64,000 bases of DNA from Sphingopyxis sp. MWB1 (GTDB lineage: Bacteria; Pseudomonadota; Alphaproteobacteria; Sphingomonadales; Sphingomonadaceae), in assembly GCF_000763945.1 (NCBI RefSeq), contig NZ_JQFJ01000004.1, forward strand, positions 27,006 to 91,005. Direction: 5' to 3'. The position numbers and the translations under genes are program-made. The notes beneath the pieces are model-generated. The model was not told the origin of the DNA. It searched no databases and was given only the letters and a program-made list of their open reading frames with translations. Shown here piece by piece: positions 56,963 to 63,998 of the stretch (within the stretch, counting starts at the first letter, position 1; each line of letters begins with the position of its first letter).

Positions 56963-57399
56963 CGCGCATCGGCGGTCAGCGCCTTGACCACGCTTTTGTC
57001 GAACATCGCCGCCTGGTCGGCGTCGAGCACGTCGCGCATCGCGAAGAGATGCTGCAAGGTTTCCTTTTGCAATTCGCCCATCACCCGGTGGCTGTGGTCG
57101 ATCGCCTCGGTCACTTGCGGGCCATAGCCATGCTCGGCCTCGATCGCGCGGGCGAGCGCGACATTGGCGGCGCGCATTTCGCGCTGCAGCGCGTCGCGGC
57201 GGGCCGCGAAATCGCTCTCGATCCGGTCGAGCCGGGCATGTTGATCGGGCGAAAGATCGAGTTCGTCATGGAGCAGCGCGTGCAGCTCCGTCTCGCTCGC
57301 GCGCGGCTGATCGAGGATCAGCCGCCCCGCGAAAATCCCCGCAAAGGCCGCGATAAAGGCGACCGCCGCGACGAGCAGCAGGCGGCGTGCGCTGTTCAT
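56959..57399 (-). CDS. Periplasmic metal sensor, CnrX-like
   Basis: 146 residues: one N-terminal membrane anchor (LLLVAAVAFIAAFAGIFAG) and a helical periplasmic domain. Residues H40, H44, E61, H117 and M121, in spacing HxxxH...E...HxxxM, reproduce the Ni/Co site known in CnrX (H42, H46, E63, H119, M123). An extra H90 is present. In the Cnr system metal binding releases the anti-sigma factor. Here the neighbours are copper genes, so the sensed metal is open. Length matches CnrX (about 148). Overlaps both flanking genes by four bases. Confidence 0.85.
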   Translation of the reverse strand: MNSARRLLLVAAVAFIAAFAGIFAGRLILDQPRASETELHALLHDELDLSPDQHARLDRIESDFAARRDALQREMRAANVALARAIEAEHGYGPQVTEAIDHSHRVMGELQKETLQHLFAMRDVLDADQAAMFDKSVVKALTADAR

Positions 57400-57683
57400 T
57401 CGCCGCCGCCCAGCAAGGCAGCGGGGGCGAGCGGGCTGGCGGGCGCCAGCGGGGTCAGCGGGCTAGCCGCGACCGCCGGGCCGGGCAGCACGCTGCCCGC
57501 GACCATGCCGCCGCCGAGCGAGACAAAGGCCGCGATGGCGAGCATCCGCCGCATCGCCGCTGCTTCGCGCCGCCGCGTCTCCAGCGCGCCCAGCACGCGG
57601 TCGTCGAGCGCGTCGAGTGCGTCGGGCAATGGCGCCTTGCCCAGCATGGAAAGCTGGCCGGTCAGTGGATCTGTTTCTTTCAT
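57396..57683 (-). CDS. Anti-sigma protein, CnrY-like
   Basis: 95 residues. Cytosolic part (MKETDPLTGQLSMLGKAPLP and a helical DALDALDDRVLGALETRRRE) followed by one membrane helix (about 47-66, MLAIAAFVSLGGGMVAGSVL) and a proline/alanine-rich periplasmic tail. This is the layout and exact length of CnrY, which binds CnrH. Low overall conservation is normal for CnrY. Start at 57683 has GGAAGGGG five bases before TGAGG-ATG. The long open frame upstream of it belongs to the antisense of copC and was not used. Confidence 0.75.
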   Translation of the reverse strand: MKETDPLTGQLSMLGKAPLPDALDALDDRVLGALETRRREAAAMRRMLAIAAFVSLGGGMVAGSVLPGPAVAASPLTPLAPASPLAPAALLGGGE

Positions 57684-57696
57684 CCTCACCCCTTCC

Positions 57697-57722
57697 ATAC
57701 GCATGCGCGCGCCGCGCCCCTT
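57697..57722 (-). promoter_or_regulatory. Candidate ECF-sigma promoter of the cnrY-like gene
   Basis: On the minus strand AAGGGG (57722-57717), 13 bases, then TGCGTAT (57703-57697), ending 13 bases before the ATG at 57683. This would leave only a very short leader, so a slightly different start or promoter use is possible. Confidence 0.5.
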
Positions 57723-57749
57723 GCCCGCCCTGGAAATTTTCCTGGAGCC

Positions 57750-57775
57750 AAGGGGGCTGCGCCCGCCCTGCGTAA
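57750..57775 (+). promoter_or_regulatory. Candidate ECF-sigma promoter of copC
   Basis: AAGGGG (57750-57755), 13 bases, TGCGTAA (57769-57775), then 31 bases to the copC ATG. Same hexamers and spacing as the sites before copA and the cnrY-like gene. A small palindrome-like run TGGAAATTTTCC (57731-57742) lies just upstream. Confidence 0.65.
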
Positions 57776-57806
57776 TAGCAAAGCAAGGGTTCCGATGGAG
57801 GAAATA

Positions 57807-58184
57807 ATGAGCAAATATCTGTTTACTGCGATGGCGATCGCTTCTTTGCTGTTCGCGCCCGGCGCGCAGGCCCATGTCTCGCTGGCGGCATCGACCCCGG
57901 CGGCGGGGGCAAGCGTGGGCAAGGTGACGCAGGTGCAACTGCGCTTCAGCGATGTTATTGCCCCCGCCAGCGCGCGCGCCGAGGTGGTGATGACCGCAAT
58001 GCCGGGTATGACCGATCATCCGCCGATGAAAATGCCGCTGACGAGCGCCATCGGCAAGGATGGCCGGTCGATGACGCTGACGATGAAGCGCGCGCTGGTC
58101 CCCGGCACCTATCAGGTCAAATGGACGGCGGCGGGAAGCGACGGGCACAAGAGGACCGGCGCCTTTGACTTCAAGGTGAAATAG
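57807..58184 (+). CDS. copC: Copper-binding protein CopC
   Basis: 125 residues with a signal peptide cleaved before H23 (APGAQA then HVSLAASTPAAGA), giving the mature N-terminal histidine that forms the Cu(II) brace. The CopC core follows: LRFSDVIAPASARAEV, a methionine-rich loop (MTAMPGMTDHPPMKMPL) and PGTYQVKWTAAGSDGH. It is a periplasmic copper carrier. Start ATG has GGAGGAAATA upstream. The expected partner copD is not adjacent. Confidence 0.93.
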   Translation: MSKYLFTAMAIASLLFAPGAQAHVSLAASTPAAGASVGKVTQVQLRFSDVIAPASARAEVVMTAMPGMTDHPPMKMPLTSAIGKDGRSMTLTMKRALVPGTYQVKWTAAGSDGHKRTGAFDFKVK

Positions 58185-58212
58185 GCCGGGATGGCGGAGC
58201 GGCGGGGCGAGC

Positions 58213-58836
58213 TCAAGGCCGCCCCGCCGCCAGTTCGCCGCGCGCCTGGCGGATGATTTCCGCCGCGCCCCAGATGGCCAGCCCCGCCATGATCGCAGCG
58301 ACGCCAAGGTCGGGCCAGCGCTGTCCCGTGCCAAAGACGCCGAGCGCGGCGCCCATGACGGCGAGATTGCCGATGGCGTCGTTGCGCGAGCAGATCCAGA
58401 CCGAGCGCATATTGGCGTCACCCGCGCGATAGCGATAGAGAAGCAGTGCGACGGCGACATTGGCGACCAGCGCCATGGCACCGATCAGCCCCATGGTTTC
58501 CGCCTGCGGCGCGCTGCCCGAGACCGCAGCCCACAGCGCCGAGCCGAGCACCCAGAGGCCGAAGACGAGCATCGTCAGCGCCTTCACCAGCGCAGCGCGG
58601 GCGCGCCAGGCAAGCGCCATTCCCGCGACGCCAAGGCTGATCGCATAATTGGCGCTATCCCCCAGAAAATCGAGCGCGTCAGCCTGAAGCGCGCGCGAAT
58701 CCGCCGCGACCCCCGCCGCCATTTCAATCGCGAACATCGCGCCATTGACGATCAGCGCGATCCATAAAATTCGCCGCCACCGCGGGTCGTTAAGCGCGGC
58801 CGGGCCGCTTTTGCTGGCGCAGCATTGGTCTGCCAT
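58213..58836 (-). CDS. Cation diffusion facilitator-type metal transporter
   Basis: 207 residues, the membrane half of a CDF protein with about six helices. Helix II has ADALDFLGDSANYAISL and helix V SRNDAIGNLAVMG, the D..D and D..N metal sites of the family. The N-terminal CC in MADQCCASKSG may bind metal. The long cytosolic C-terminal domain of CzcD/FieF is absent. It likely exports Zn, Co or Cd. It is divergent from the MerR gene and convergent with copC. ATG 58836 is preferred over a longer frame. Confidence 0.85.
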   Translation of the reverse strand: MADQCCASKSGPAALNDPRWRRILWIALIVNGAMFAIEMAAGVAADSRALQADALDFLGDSANYAISLGVAGMALAWRARAALVKALTMLVFGLWVLGSALWAAVSGSAPQAETMGLIGAMALVANVAVALLLYRYRAGDANMRSVWICSRNDAIGNLAVMGAALGVFGTGQRWPDLGVAAIMAGLAIWGAAEIIRQARGELAAGRP

Positions 58837-58881
58837 GGCCGAAGCCTCCTTGGTTATTCGAGTCGGCATCCTATATGCAGC

Positions 58882-58896
58882 CTGTAGCCACTACAG
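58882..58896. promoter_or_regulatory. MerR-type operator between the CDF and regulator genes
   Basis: CTGTAGCCACTACAG is a clean inverted repeat (CTGTAG/CTACAG). On the minus strand TTGACC lies immediately before it and TATAGG about 21 bases after TTGACC, the long-spaced promoter that MerR proteins activate, pointing towards the transporter. Confidence 0.75.
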
Positions 58897-58909
58897 GGTC
58901 AAGCCAGCC

Positions 58910-59317
58910 ATGAAAATCGGTCAATTATCGCGCGCCACAGGCACCCATATCGAGACCATCCGCTATTATGAACGGATCGGCCTGCTGCCCGAACCGGGGC
59001 GCACCGCCGCCAATTATCGCAGCTATAGCGACGCGCATCGCGCGCGGCTGCGCTTTGTGCGCCATTCGCGTGAACTCGGTTTTACGATCGAGGAGATACG
59101 CTCGCTGCTCGACCTGTCCGACCATCCGGCGCGCGATTGCGGCGAGGCCGACCGCATTGCGAGCATACATCTGGAACAGGTGGAGGCGAAAATCGCGCAG
59201 CTCGAAGCGCTGCGCGACGAGCTGAGACGCATCGTCGGCCGCTGCCGCGGTGGACAGGCGGGGGACTGCCGGGTGATCGAGGCGCTGGGCGATCATGGGC
59301 AATGCGCGGGGCATTGA
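58910..59317 (+). CDS. MerR-family heavy-metal regulator (CadR/PbrR-like)
   Basis: 135 residues: MKIGQLSRATGTHIETIRYYERIGLLPEPGR is the MerR helix-turn-helix, followed by a dimerisation helix (LEQVEAKIAQLEALRDELRRIV). Cysteines at C77, C112 and C120 match the metal-binding set of CadR/PbrR regulators, with another at C132 near a His-rich end. It activates the divergent transporter through the operator at 58882. ATG 58910 was chosen because the upstream frame overlaps the operator. Confidence 0.92.
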   Translation: MKIGQLSRATGTHIETIRYYERIGLLPEPGRTAANYRSYSDAHRARLRFVRHSRELGFTIEEIRSLLDLSDHPARDCGEADRIASIHLEQVEAKIAQLEALRDELRRIVGRCRGGQAGDCRVIEALGDHGQCAGH

Positions 59318-59330
59318 GGGGTGGTTTATT

Positions 59331-59562
59331 TCGCGCAGAGGCGCAAAGGACGCCGAGTTTTTGGGATTCACGCGGAGACGCGGAGAATTGGCTTAACGTG
59401 GGATCGGTTAGTTCCCGATGAGCTGTCGCCCTTCCCTGCAAGGGAGCAATAACGAGTGGCTTGGCCGCTCCTTTCCTTTCTCCGCGCCTCCGCGCGAAAC
59501 TATATTCTTTTCCGACGCTGGGGCCATGGATGCCAGATCGAGTCCGGCATGACGAATGAGGG
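59331..59562. repeat. Palindromic composite repeat, copy 1 (shorter)
   Basis: Purine-rich arms with CGCGGAGACGCGGAG (59371-59385) and, further right, the complementary CTCCGCGCCTCCGCG (59479-59493) can fold on each other. A small dyad (59530-59550, arms ATGCC.GA and TCCGGCAT) and GACGAATGAGGGG follow. The same order of parts occurs at 63624-63908. The right outer arm present in copy 2 is missing here. A further CCCGG palindrome is at 59586-59604. No gene is seen in 59318-59828. Confidence 0.65.
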
Positions 59563-59777
59563 GTGGGGCGCAAGAAGAAGGCGGGTCCCGGATCAAGCCC
59601 GGGATGACGTAAGGGGACAAGGCCGCGCGGACGGATCGGTGCAGGCGCGGGATGACGACGGGCGGGCGCTCGGTGATGGGTCACGCGGGCCCATTTATCT
59701 GTTCCGCTTGCGGAATCCCACGCGGCACGGCCGCAAAGGTCGTGCAACTTTCAACAATCGTGAGAGGGAAGGTGGGA

Positions 59778-59831
59778 CGATTCTGTTGCCCGGCTCGTCC
59801 CCAGCCGCTGGTATCCGATTCTGTTGCCCGG
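59778..59831. repeat. 16-bp direct repeat next to tmRNA
   Basis: CGATTCTGTTGCCCGG occurs at 59778-59793 and again at 59816-59831, 38 bases apart, at the 3' end of the minus-strand tmRNA gene. Confidence 0.7.
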
Positions 59832-60115
59832 TTCGGTCCGAACCGCGTTCTATTTGTCTAACCTTAGGCCGTGAGGCTTATCGGTTAGGCAGCAAGAGCG
59901 AGTGCTTCGTTATCGTTAGCACCTATTGGTTTTGAGCCTTTAACGGGTTACTCAGCCCGGAAGAAAATATCGTCTTTGAACACACGTCGATCCTGGTTCG
60001 GCCCCGTCAGAAACCCGCGTCCCAAGCGGGAAGCGGATTTGTGGTGGAGCCGCCGGGTACTGCCCCCGGGTCCGCTGTGTCTATTCCACGACACCATTTA
60101 TCCTCATAGCCGGTC
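59829..60115 (-). ncRNA. ssrA: tmRNA, circularly permuted two-piece type
   Basis: Minus strand. The tag frame at 59920-59885 reads ANDNEALALAA then TAA. Upstream on the same strand the coding piece begins GGGGCCGAACC at 60005. Further upstream the acceptor piece ends in CGGCTCCACCA (CCA end at 60042), with a T-arm-like stem CCGGG/CCCGG around GGCAGTA. GGGGCCG pairs with CGGCTCC (one G-U) to make the acceptor stem, which is only possible in the permuted order typical of alphaproteobacteria. The 36-base spacer (60006-60041) is removed on maturation. The 5' limit (about 60115) is approximate; a perfect 8-bp hairpin at 59829-59845 probably ends the transcript. It rescues stalled ribosomes. Confidence 0.93.
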
Positions 60116-60223
60116 GAAACCGGCCCTTCCCATATAGGAAGCCCGGCCTGCCTTGGGAAGAGGGAGGTTCAGACCGGCGTGGGGACAGCGGCACCAGGAC
60201 GCCCCCTCCCCCTTGGTTTCACG

Positions 60224-60652
60224 CTATTTTTTCGTGAGAGCGTCGCGAATTTCGGCCAAAAGCTCCACTTCGGTCGGCGCGGCCGGTTCGGCCTCTTCCT
60301 TTTCTTCCTCCCCGCGAACAATGCGATTAACCCACCGCACCAGCAGGAAAATGATGAAAGCCAGGATCAGGAAATTGATCACCGCCGTCAAAAAGGCCCC
60401 ATAGCCGAACATGGCGACACCGGCCTTTTTGAGCGCGGCATAATCGCCCGCGGCAATACCTTCGGGCAAGGGGCCGAGACGCACATAGAGATAGGAAAAA
60501 TCGACCCCGCCGAAAATGGCGCCGGCGAGCGGCATGAGGACGTCGTCAGTAAGCGATTTGGTAATGGTGGCAAAAGCCCCCCCGATGATAACCCCCACCG
60601 CCAAATCCATAACATTGCCTTTGGCAATGAACTTCTTGAATTCTGCCAGCAT
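60224..60652 (-). CDS. mscL: Large-conductance mechanosensitive channel MscL
   Basis: 142 residues starting MLAEFKKFIAKGNVMDLAVGVIIGGAFATI, the N-terminal helix and pore helix TM1, then a periplasmic loop, TM2 (FLTAVINFLILAFIIFLLVRWVNR) and a charged C-terminal bundle. It is the emergency pressure valve of the inner membrane. The ATG at 60652 was chosen by homology; the frame extends 10 codons further upstream. It lies just upstream of tmRNA on the same strand but with its own 108-base gap. Confidence 0.96.
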   Translation of the reverse strand: MLAEFKKFIAKGNVMDLAVGVIIGGAFATITKSLTDDVLMPLAGAIFGGVDFSYLYVRLGPLPEGIAAGDYAALKKAGVAMFGYGAFLTAVINFLILAFIIFLLVRWVNRIVRGEEEKEEAEPAAPTEVELLAEIRDALTKK

Positions 60653-60771
60653 TGTAACACTCCCAGGCTGATGGCGTTTCATCCGTCTGGCCGGTTACGA
60701 TTGCGTAAACGCCCCGCCCTTCCTATTATCTGTATTGTCACGGCAAAACGCCGATGGAGGGAGATTGACCG

Positions 60772-61368
60772 ATGAACTTTCGTTCCGCCCGCTGGATGAT
60801 CCTGCCGGCCGCCGCCCTGTCGCTGTCGGCATGTGGCATCAACAGTGTGCCGACCAAGGAGGAAGCGGCCAAGGCCCAATGGGCCAATGTCGAGGCCGCC
60901 TATCAACGCCGCGCCGACCTGATCCCCAATCTGGTCGAAACCGCCAAGGGCGCCGCCAATATCGAGAAGGAAACGCTGGAAAGCGTCATCCAGGCGCGCG
61001 CATCGGCCACCCAGGTCAAGCTGGAACCCGGCGATCTGGACGATCCCGCCAAGGTCGAAGCCTTTCAACAGGCGCAAGGCAATGTGTCGAGCGCGCTCAG
61101 CCGCCTGCTCGTGTCGGTCGAACGCTATCCCGACCTCAAAAGCCAAGGGCGTTTCGCCGATCTGATGACCCAGCTTGAGGGCACGGAAAACCGGATCAAC
61201 ATCGCCATTCGCGACTATAATGGCGCGGTGCAGGATTATAATACGACGATCCGCACCTTCCCCGACATTATCGGCGCGAAAATCGTCCATGGCGCCGAGC
61301 CGATGACGCCGTTCAAGGCGGTAACCCCCAACGCCAATCAGGCGCCGAAGGTCGATTTCGGGCAATAA
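60772..61368 (+). CDS. lemA: LemA family lipoprotein
   Basis: 198 residues. Lipoprotein signal with lipobox LSAC (cysteine 21), then the LemA helical domain: WANVEAAYQRRADLIPNLVETAKGAANIEKETLESV and FADLMTQLEGTENRINIAIRDYNGAVQDYN. LemA proteins are envelope proteins without a fixed biochemical role and are often found, as here, with TPM-domain genes. A GGAGGGAGATTGACCG ribosome site precedes the ATG. Confidence 0.94.
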   Translation: MNFRSARWMILPAAALSLSACGINSVPTKEEAAKAQWANVEAAYQRRADLIPNLVETAKGAANIEKETLESVIQARASATQVKLEPGDLDDPAKVEAFQQAQGNVSSALSRLLVSVERYPDLKSQGRFADLMTQLEGTENRINIAIRDYNGAVQDYNTTIRTFPDIIGAKIVHGAEPMTPFKAVTPNANQAPKVDFGQ

Positions 61369-61369
61369 G

Positions 61370-62200
61370 GTGACATTGACCGCCTTTTTCCGCCCGCTGG
61401 CAGCCGCCATCCTTCCCGGGCTGGCGCTGCTGGCGGCAGCGGTGCCTGCCGCCGCGCAGCAGTTTCCCGAACTGACCGGCCGCGTCGTCGATCAGGCCGA
61501 TATCATTCCGCCTGCCGAGGAAGCCGCGCTCAACGCGCAGCTCGCGGGGCTGGAGGAACGCAGCGGGCGGCAACTGGTGGTTGCGACCGTGCCCGACCTT
61601 CAGGGCTATGAGATCAGCGATTATGGCTATCAACTGGGCCGTCACTGGGGCATTGGCAGCAAGGCAGAAAATGACGGCGTTATCTTTCTGATCGCGCCAA
61701 ACGAACGGCGCATGAATATCTCTGTCGGCTATGGGCTTGAACCCGTGCTGACCGACGCCCTGTCGGGAAGGATCATCCGCAACGACGTTACCCCCCATTT
61801 CAAGGAGGGCGATTTTCCCGGCGGCATTCAGGCGGGGGTTAACGCCATCGCCGAGCAGCTGGAGCTGCCCCCCGAAGAAGCCGCTGCGCGCGTCGCGGCC
61901 GCCGACAAGGCCGAACGCAAGCGCGCCGAGGGCGGCAATATGGGCGGGCTGTTCTTTACTCTGTTCGTGGTCTTTTTCTTTTTCATCCTGCCGATGATGT
62001 CCGCCTTTGGCCGGCGGGGGAAAAAGCACGGGCGACGCAGCGGCCCGTGGGGCGCCGCGCCCATCATCATCTGGGGCAATGACGATCATTGGGGCGGCGG
62101 TGGCGGCTGGGGTGGCGGCGGCTTTGGCGGCGGTGGTTTCGGCGGATTCTCCGGCGGGGGCGGCGGCTTTGGCGGCGGCGGCGCGTCGGGTGGCTGGTAG
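61370..62200 (+). CDS. TPM-domain protein (YgcG type) with glycine-rich tail
   Basis: 276 residues. Signal peptide ending near AAAVPAAAQQ, a TPM domain at about 35-160 (VVDQADIIPPAEEAALNAQLAGLEERSGRQLVVATV, NDGVIFLIAPNERRMNISVGYGLE), one membrane helix (LFFTLFVVFFFFILPMMSAFG) and a terminal tail of mostly glycine with Trp and Phe. It starts at GTG 61370, one base after the lemA stop. TPM proteins may act as phosphatases or in photosystem repair elsewhere; here the role is unknown. Confidence 0.9.
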   Translation: MTLTAFFRPLAAAILPGLALLAAAVPAAAQQFPELTGRVVDQADIIPPAEEAALNAQLAGLEERSGRQLVVATVPDLQGYEISDYGYQLGRHWGIGSKAENDGVIFLIAPNERRMNISVGYGLEPVLTDALSGRIIRNDVTPHFKEGDFPGGIQAGVNAIAEQLELPPEEAAARVAAADKAERKRAEGGNMGGLFFTLFVVFFFFILPMMSAFGRRGKKHGRRSGPWGAAPIIIWGNDDHWGGGGGWGGGGFGGGGFGGFSGGGGGFGGGGASGGW

Positions 62201-62210
62201 GGGACGAACA

Positions 62211-62900
62211 ATGGCATTACGCAAGGTCAGCCATGTGAGCGAAGCCGACCACCGCATCGTCACCGATGCCGTGGCCGCGGCCGAGCGCGATACCGATGGC
62301 GAAATCGTCACCATCATCGCCGCGCAATCGGACAGCTATGACGATGTCGCGCTGGTGTGGGCGAGCCTGTGCGCCTTTCTGGCGATGTCGATCGTCGCGC
62401 TGTTTCCCGAATGTTTCCGGGCGCTTTACGATGCTCTGCGCGGCGGATGGGGGCACCAGCCGACCGCCAATGAATGGCTGGGCATCGTCCTCGCCTTTGG
62501 CGCGATCAAATGGATCGGCGTGTGGCTGTTCCTGCTTTGGCGGCCGCTGCGCCTGTTCCTGACCCCGCGCGCGATCCGCGCGGGCCGCGTGCGGGCGCGC
62601 GCCATCGACCTCTTCAAGGTCGGCACCGAGGCCAAGACCATGGGCCGCACCGGCGTGCTCCTGTATGTCAGCCTGAACGAGCATCGCGCCGATATTGTCG
62701 CCGACGAGGCGATTGCCGCCAAGGTGGCACCCGAAATATGGGGCGACGCCATGGCCGCGCTGATCGAACGCATTCGTGCAGGCCATCCGGGCGAAGGCAT
62801 GGCCGAGGCCGTGCGGCAAATGGGCCTTGTGCTGGCCGAGCATTTCCCCAAGAGCGAGGGCAATCCCAATGAGCTGTGCGACCGGCTGATCGAAATCTAG
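62211..62900 (+). CDS. TPM-domain membrane protein
   Basis: 229 residues. A split TPM-like domain: N-terminal VSEADHRIVTDAVAAAERDTDGEIVTIIAAQSDSY, then two or three membrane helices (LVWASLCAFLAMSIVALF; WLGIVLAFGAIKWIGVWLFLLW), then VGTEAKTMGRTGVLLYVSLNEHRADIVADEAIAAKV. Similar second genes follow YgcG-type proteins in many proteobacteria. Start 10 bases after the previous stop with GGGGACGAACA upstream. Function unknown. Confidence 0.88.
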   Translation: MALRKVSHVSEADHRIVTDAVAAAERDTDGEIVTIIAAQSDSYDDVALVWASLCAFLAMSIVALFPECFRALYDALRGGWGHQPTANEWLGIVLAFGAIKWIGVWLFLLWRPLRLFLTPRAIRAGRVRARAIDLFKVGTEAKTMGRTGVLLYVSLNEHRADIVADEAIAAKVAPEIWGDAMAALIERIRAGHPGEGMAEAVRQMGLVLAEHFPKSEGNPNELCDRLIEI

Positions 62901-62937
62901 GGCTCCTTCCTTTCTCCCCATCCACAACAGGAAAAAT

Positions 62938-63480
62938 ATGACTCTCCCCGCGCCCGACGCCCCCATCGAAACCCGGTGGGAAGGCCGCTATATCAGCGTC
63001 AAGACCCAGGAAAGCTGGGAATATGTGTCGCGCCCCGGCGGCATTCACGCCGCCGTGATCCTGCCCATCAACGATGCGGCGGACGGGCGACACATCATAT
63101 TGGTCGAACAATATCGCGTACCGCTGAAGCGCCGCTGCATCGAACTGCCCGCCGGACTGGTCGGCGACGATGTCGCGGGCGAAGCCGTCGAAATCGCCGC
63201 CGCGCGCGAGCTGGAGGAAGAAACCGGCTATCAGGCAAAAAACTGGCGCGTGGTCGGCGAATTTCACAGCTCGCCGGGCATGGTCAGCGAAAGCTTTACC
63301 CTGCTGGTTGCAAGCGATCTGGTGAAAGTCAGCGAGGGCGGCGGGACCGATAGCGAAGATATCGTCGTCCACCGCGTCCCGCTGAACGGCATAGAGGATT
63401 TTCTGGCCGCGAAGCGCGCCGAGGATTGCGGGGTCGATGTGCGGGTGGCGATGCTGATCGCGGGCGGCTTGCTGGGGTGA
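62938..63480 (+). CDS. ADP-ribose pyrophosphatase-like NUDIX hydrolase
   Basis: 180 residues: WEGRYISVKTQESWEYVSRPGGIHAAVILPI, then LVEQYRVPLKRRCIELPAGLVGDD and the Nudix box GEAVEIAAARELEEETGY with its metal glutamates. The EQYR...PAG pattern is that of ADP-ribose/ADP-sugar pyrophosphatases (NudF group). It hydrolyses ADP-ribose to AMP and ribose 5-phosphate. Start ATG has ACAGGAAAAAT upstream. Last gene of the lemA group on this strand. Confidence 0.88.
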   Translation: MTLPAPDAPIETRWEGRYISVKTQESWEYVSRPGGIHAAVILPINDAADGRHIILVEQYRVPLKRRCIELPAGLVGDDVAGEAVEIAAARELEEETGYQAKNWRVVGEFHSSPGMVSESFTLLVASDLVKVSEGGGTDSEDIVVHRVPLNGIEDFLAAKRAEDCGVDVRVAMLIAGGLLG

Positions 63481-63522
63481 CAGCGGGGCTGCGGATCGTT
63501 TTCCGCTTGTCTTTCATTCGTC

Positions 63523-63543
63523 ATCCCGGACCTGGTCCGGGAT
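63523..63543. repeat. Small CCCGG palindrome
   Basis: A 9-bp perfect dyad (arms ATCCCGGAC and GTCCGGGAT, loop CTG). Variants of the same dyad family occur at 59530-59550, 59586-59604 and 63876-63896, all in gene-free gaps. Confidence 0.7.
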
Positions 63544-63623
63544 CCATGTGCCAGCGTCTTCCGGGTGTCAAAAGGTTTGGATTGACCATCGGGACCATTC
63601 TGAGGGGATAGGCTTGGATGGAG

Positions 63624-63908
63624 ATTCGCGCAGAGGCGCAGAGAGCGCAGAGATTTTTTTGGGATTCGCGCGGAGACGCGGAGGCGCTGAGAGATGTTGT
63701 TGGGAGAGGTTGGCGCCCTATGAGTTGCCGCCGCGGCTCGTAAAGGAGACACTATTGAGCGGCTTTGCCGTTCCTCTCTTTTCTCCGCGTCTCCGCGGGA
63801 ATGCTATCTCTTCTCCCTCTGCGTTCTCTGCGCTTCTGTGCGAATCGGATTCTTTTCCTGCGCGCCGGGGCGTGGATGCCGGATCAAGTCCGGCATGACG
63901 AATGAGGG
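63624..63908. repeat. Palindromic composite repeat, copy 2
   Basis: Outer arms 63624-63652 and 63817-63845 are imperfectly complementary, and inner arms 63664-63683 and 63783-63802 likewise, so about 220 bases can fold into one long hairpin. A dyad (63876-63896) and GACGAATGAGGGG follow, as in copy 1 at 59331-59562. No gene in 63481-63941. Confidence 0.7.
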
Positions 63909-63941
63909 GAAGCGGATAGCCCGAAGGCGCATGATGAGGGC

Positions 63942-63998
63942 TCAGCGTACGCCGAACCGCCAGCGCAGCAGGGGGCGGGCGAGGAGGAGGCCGGCCAG
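63942..63998 (-). CDS. C-terminal end of a gene running off the window
   Basis: A minus-strand frame entering from the right edge ends with leucine/arginine-rich residues LAGLLLARPLLRWRFGVR and a TGA at 63944-63942. It resembles the end of a membrane protein or a basic tail. Too little is visible to name it. Confidence 0.35.
   Translation of the reverse strand: MAGLLLARPLLRWRFGVR

Noticed and set aside
57396..58481. 361-codon minus-strand frame spanning copC and part of the CDF gene
   Set aside because: Only the last 95 codons, which have a ribosome site and CnrY-like layout, are accepted; the rest is antisense to copC.
59456..59935. 159-codon plus-strand frame across the repeat and tmRNA region
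   Set aside because: It crosses a palindromic repeat and the tmRNA tag on the other strand; composition is not protein-like.
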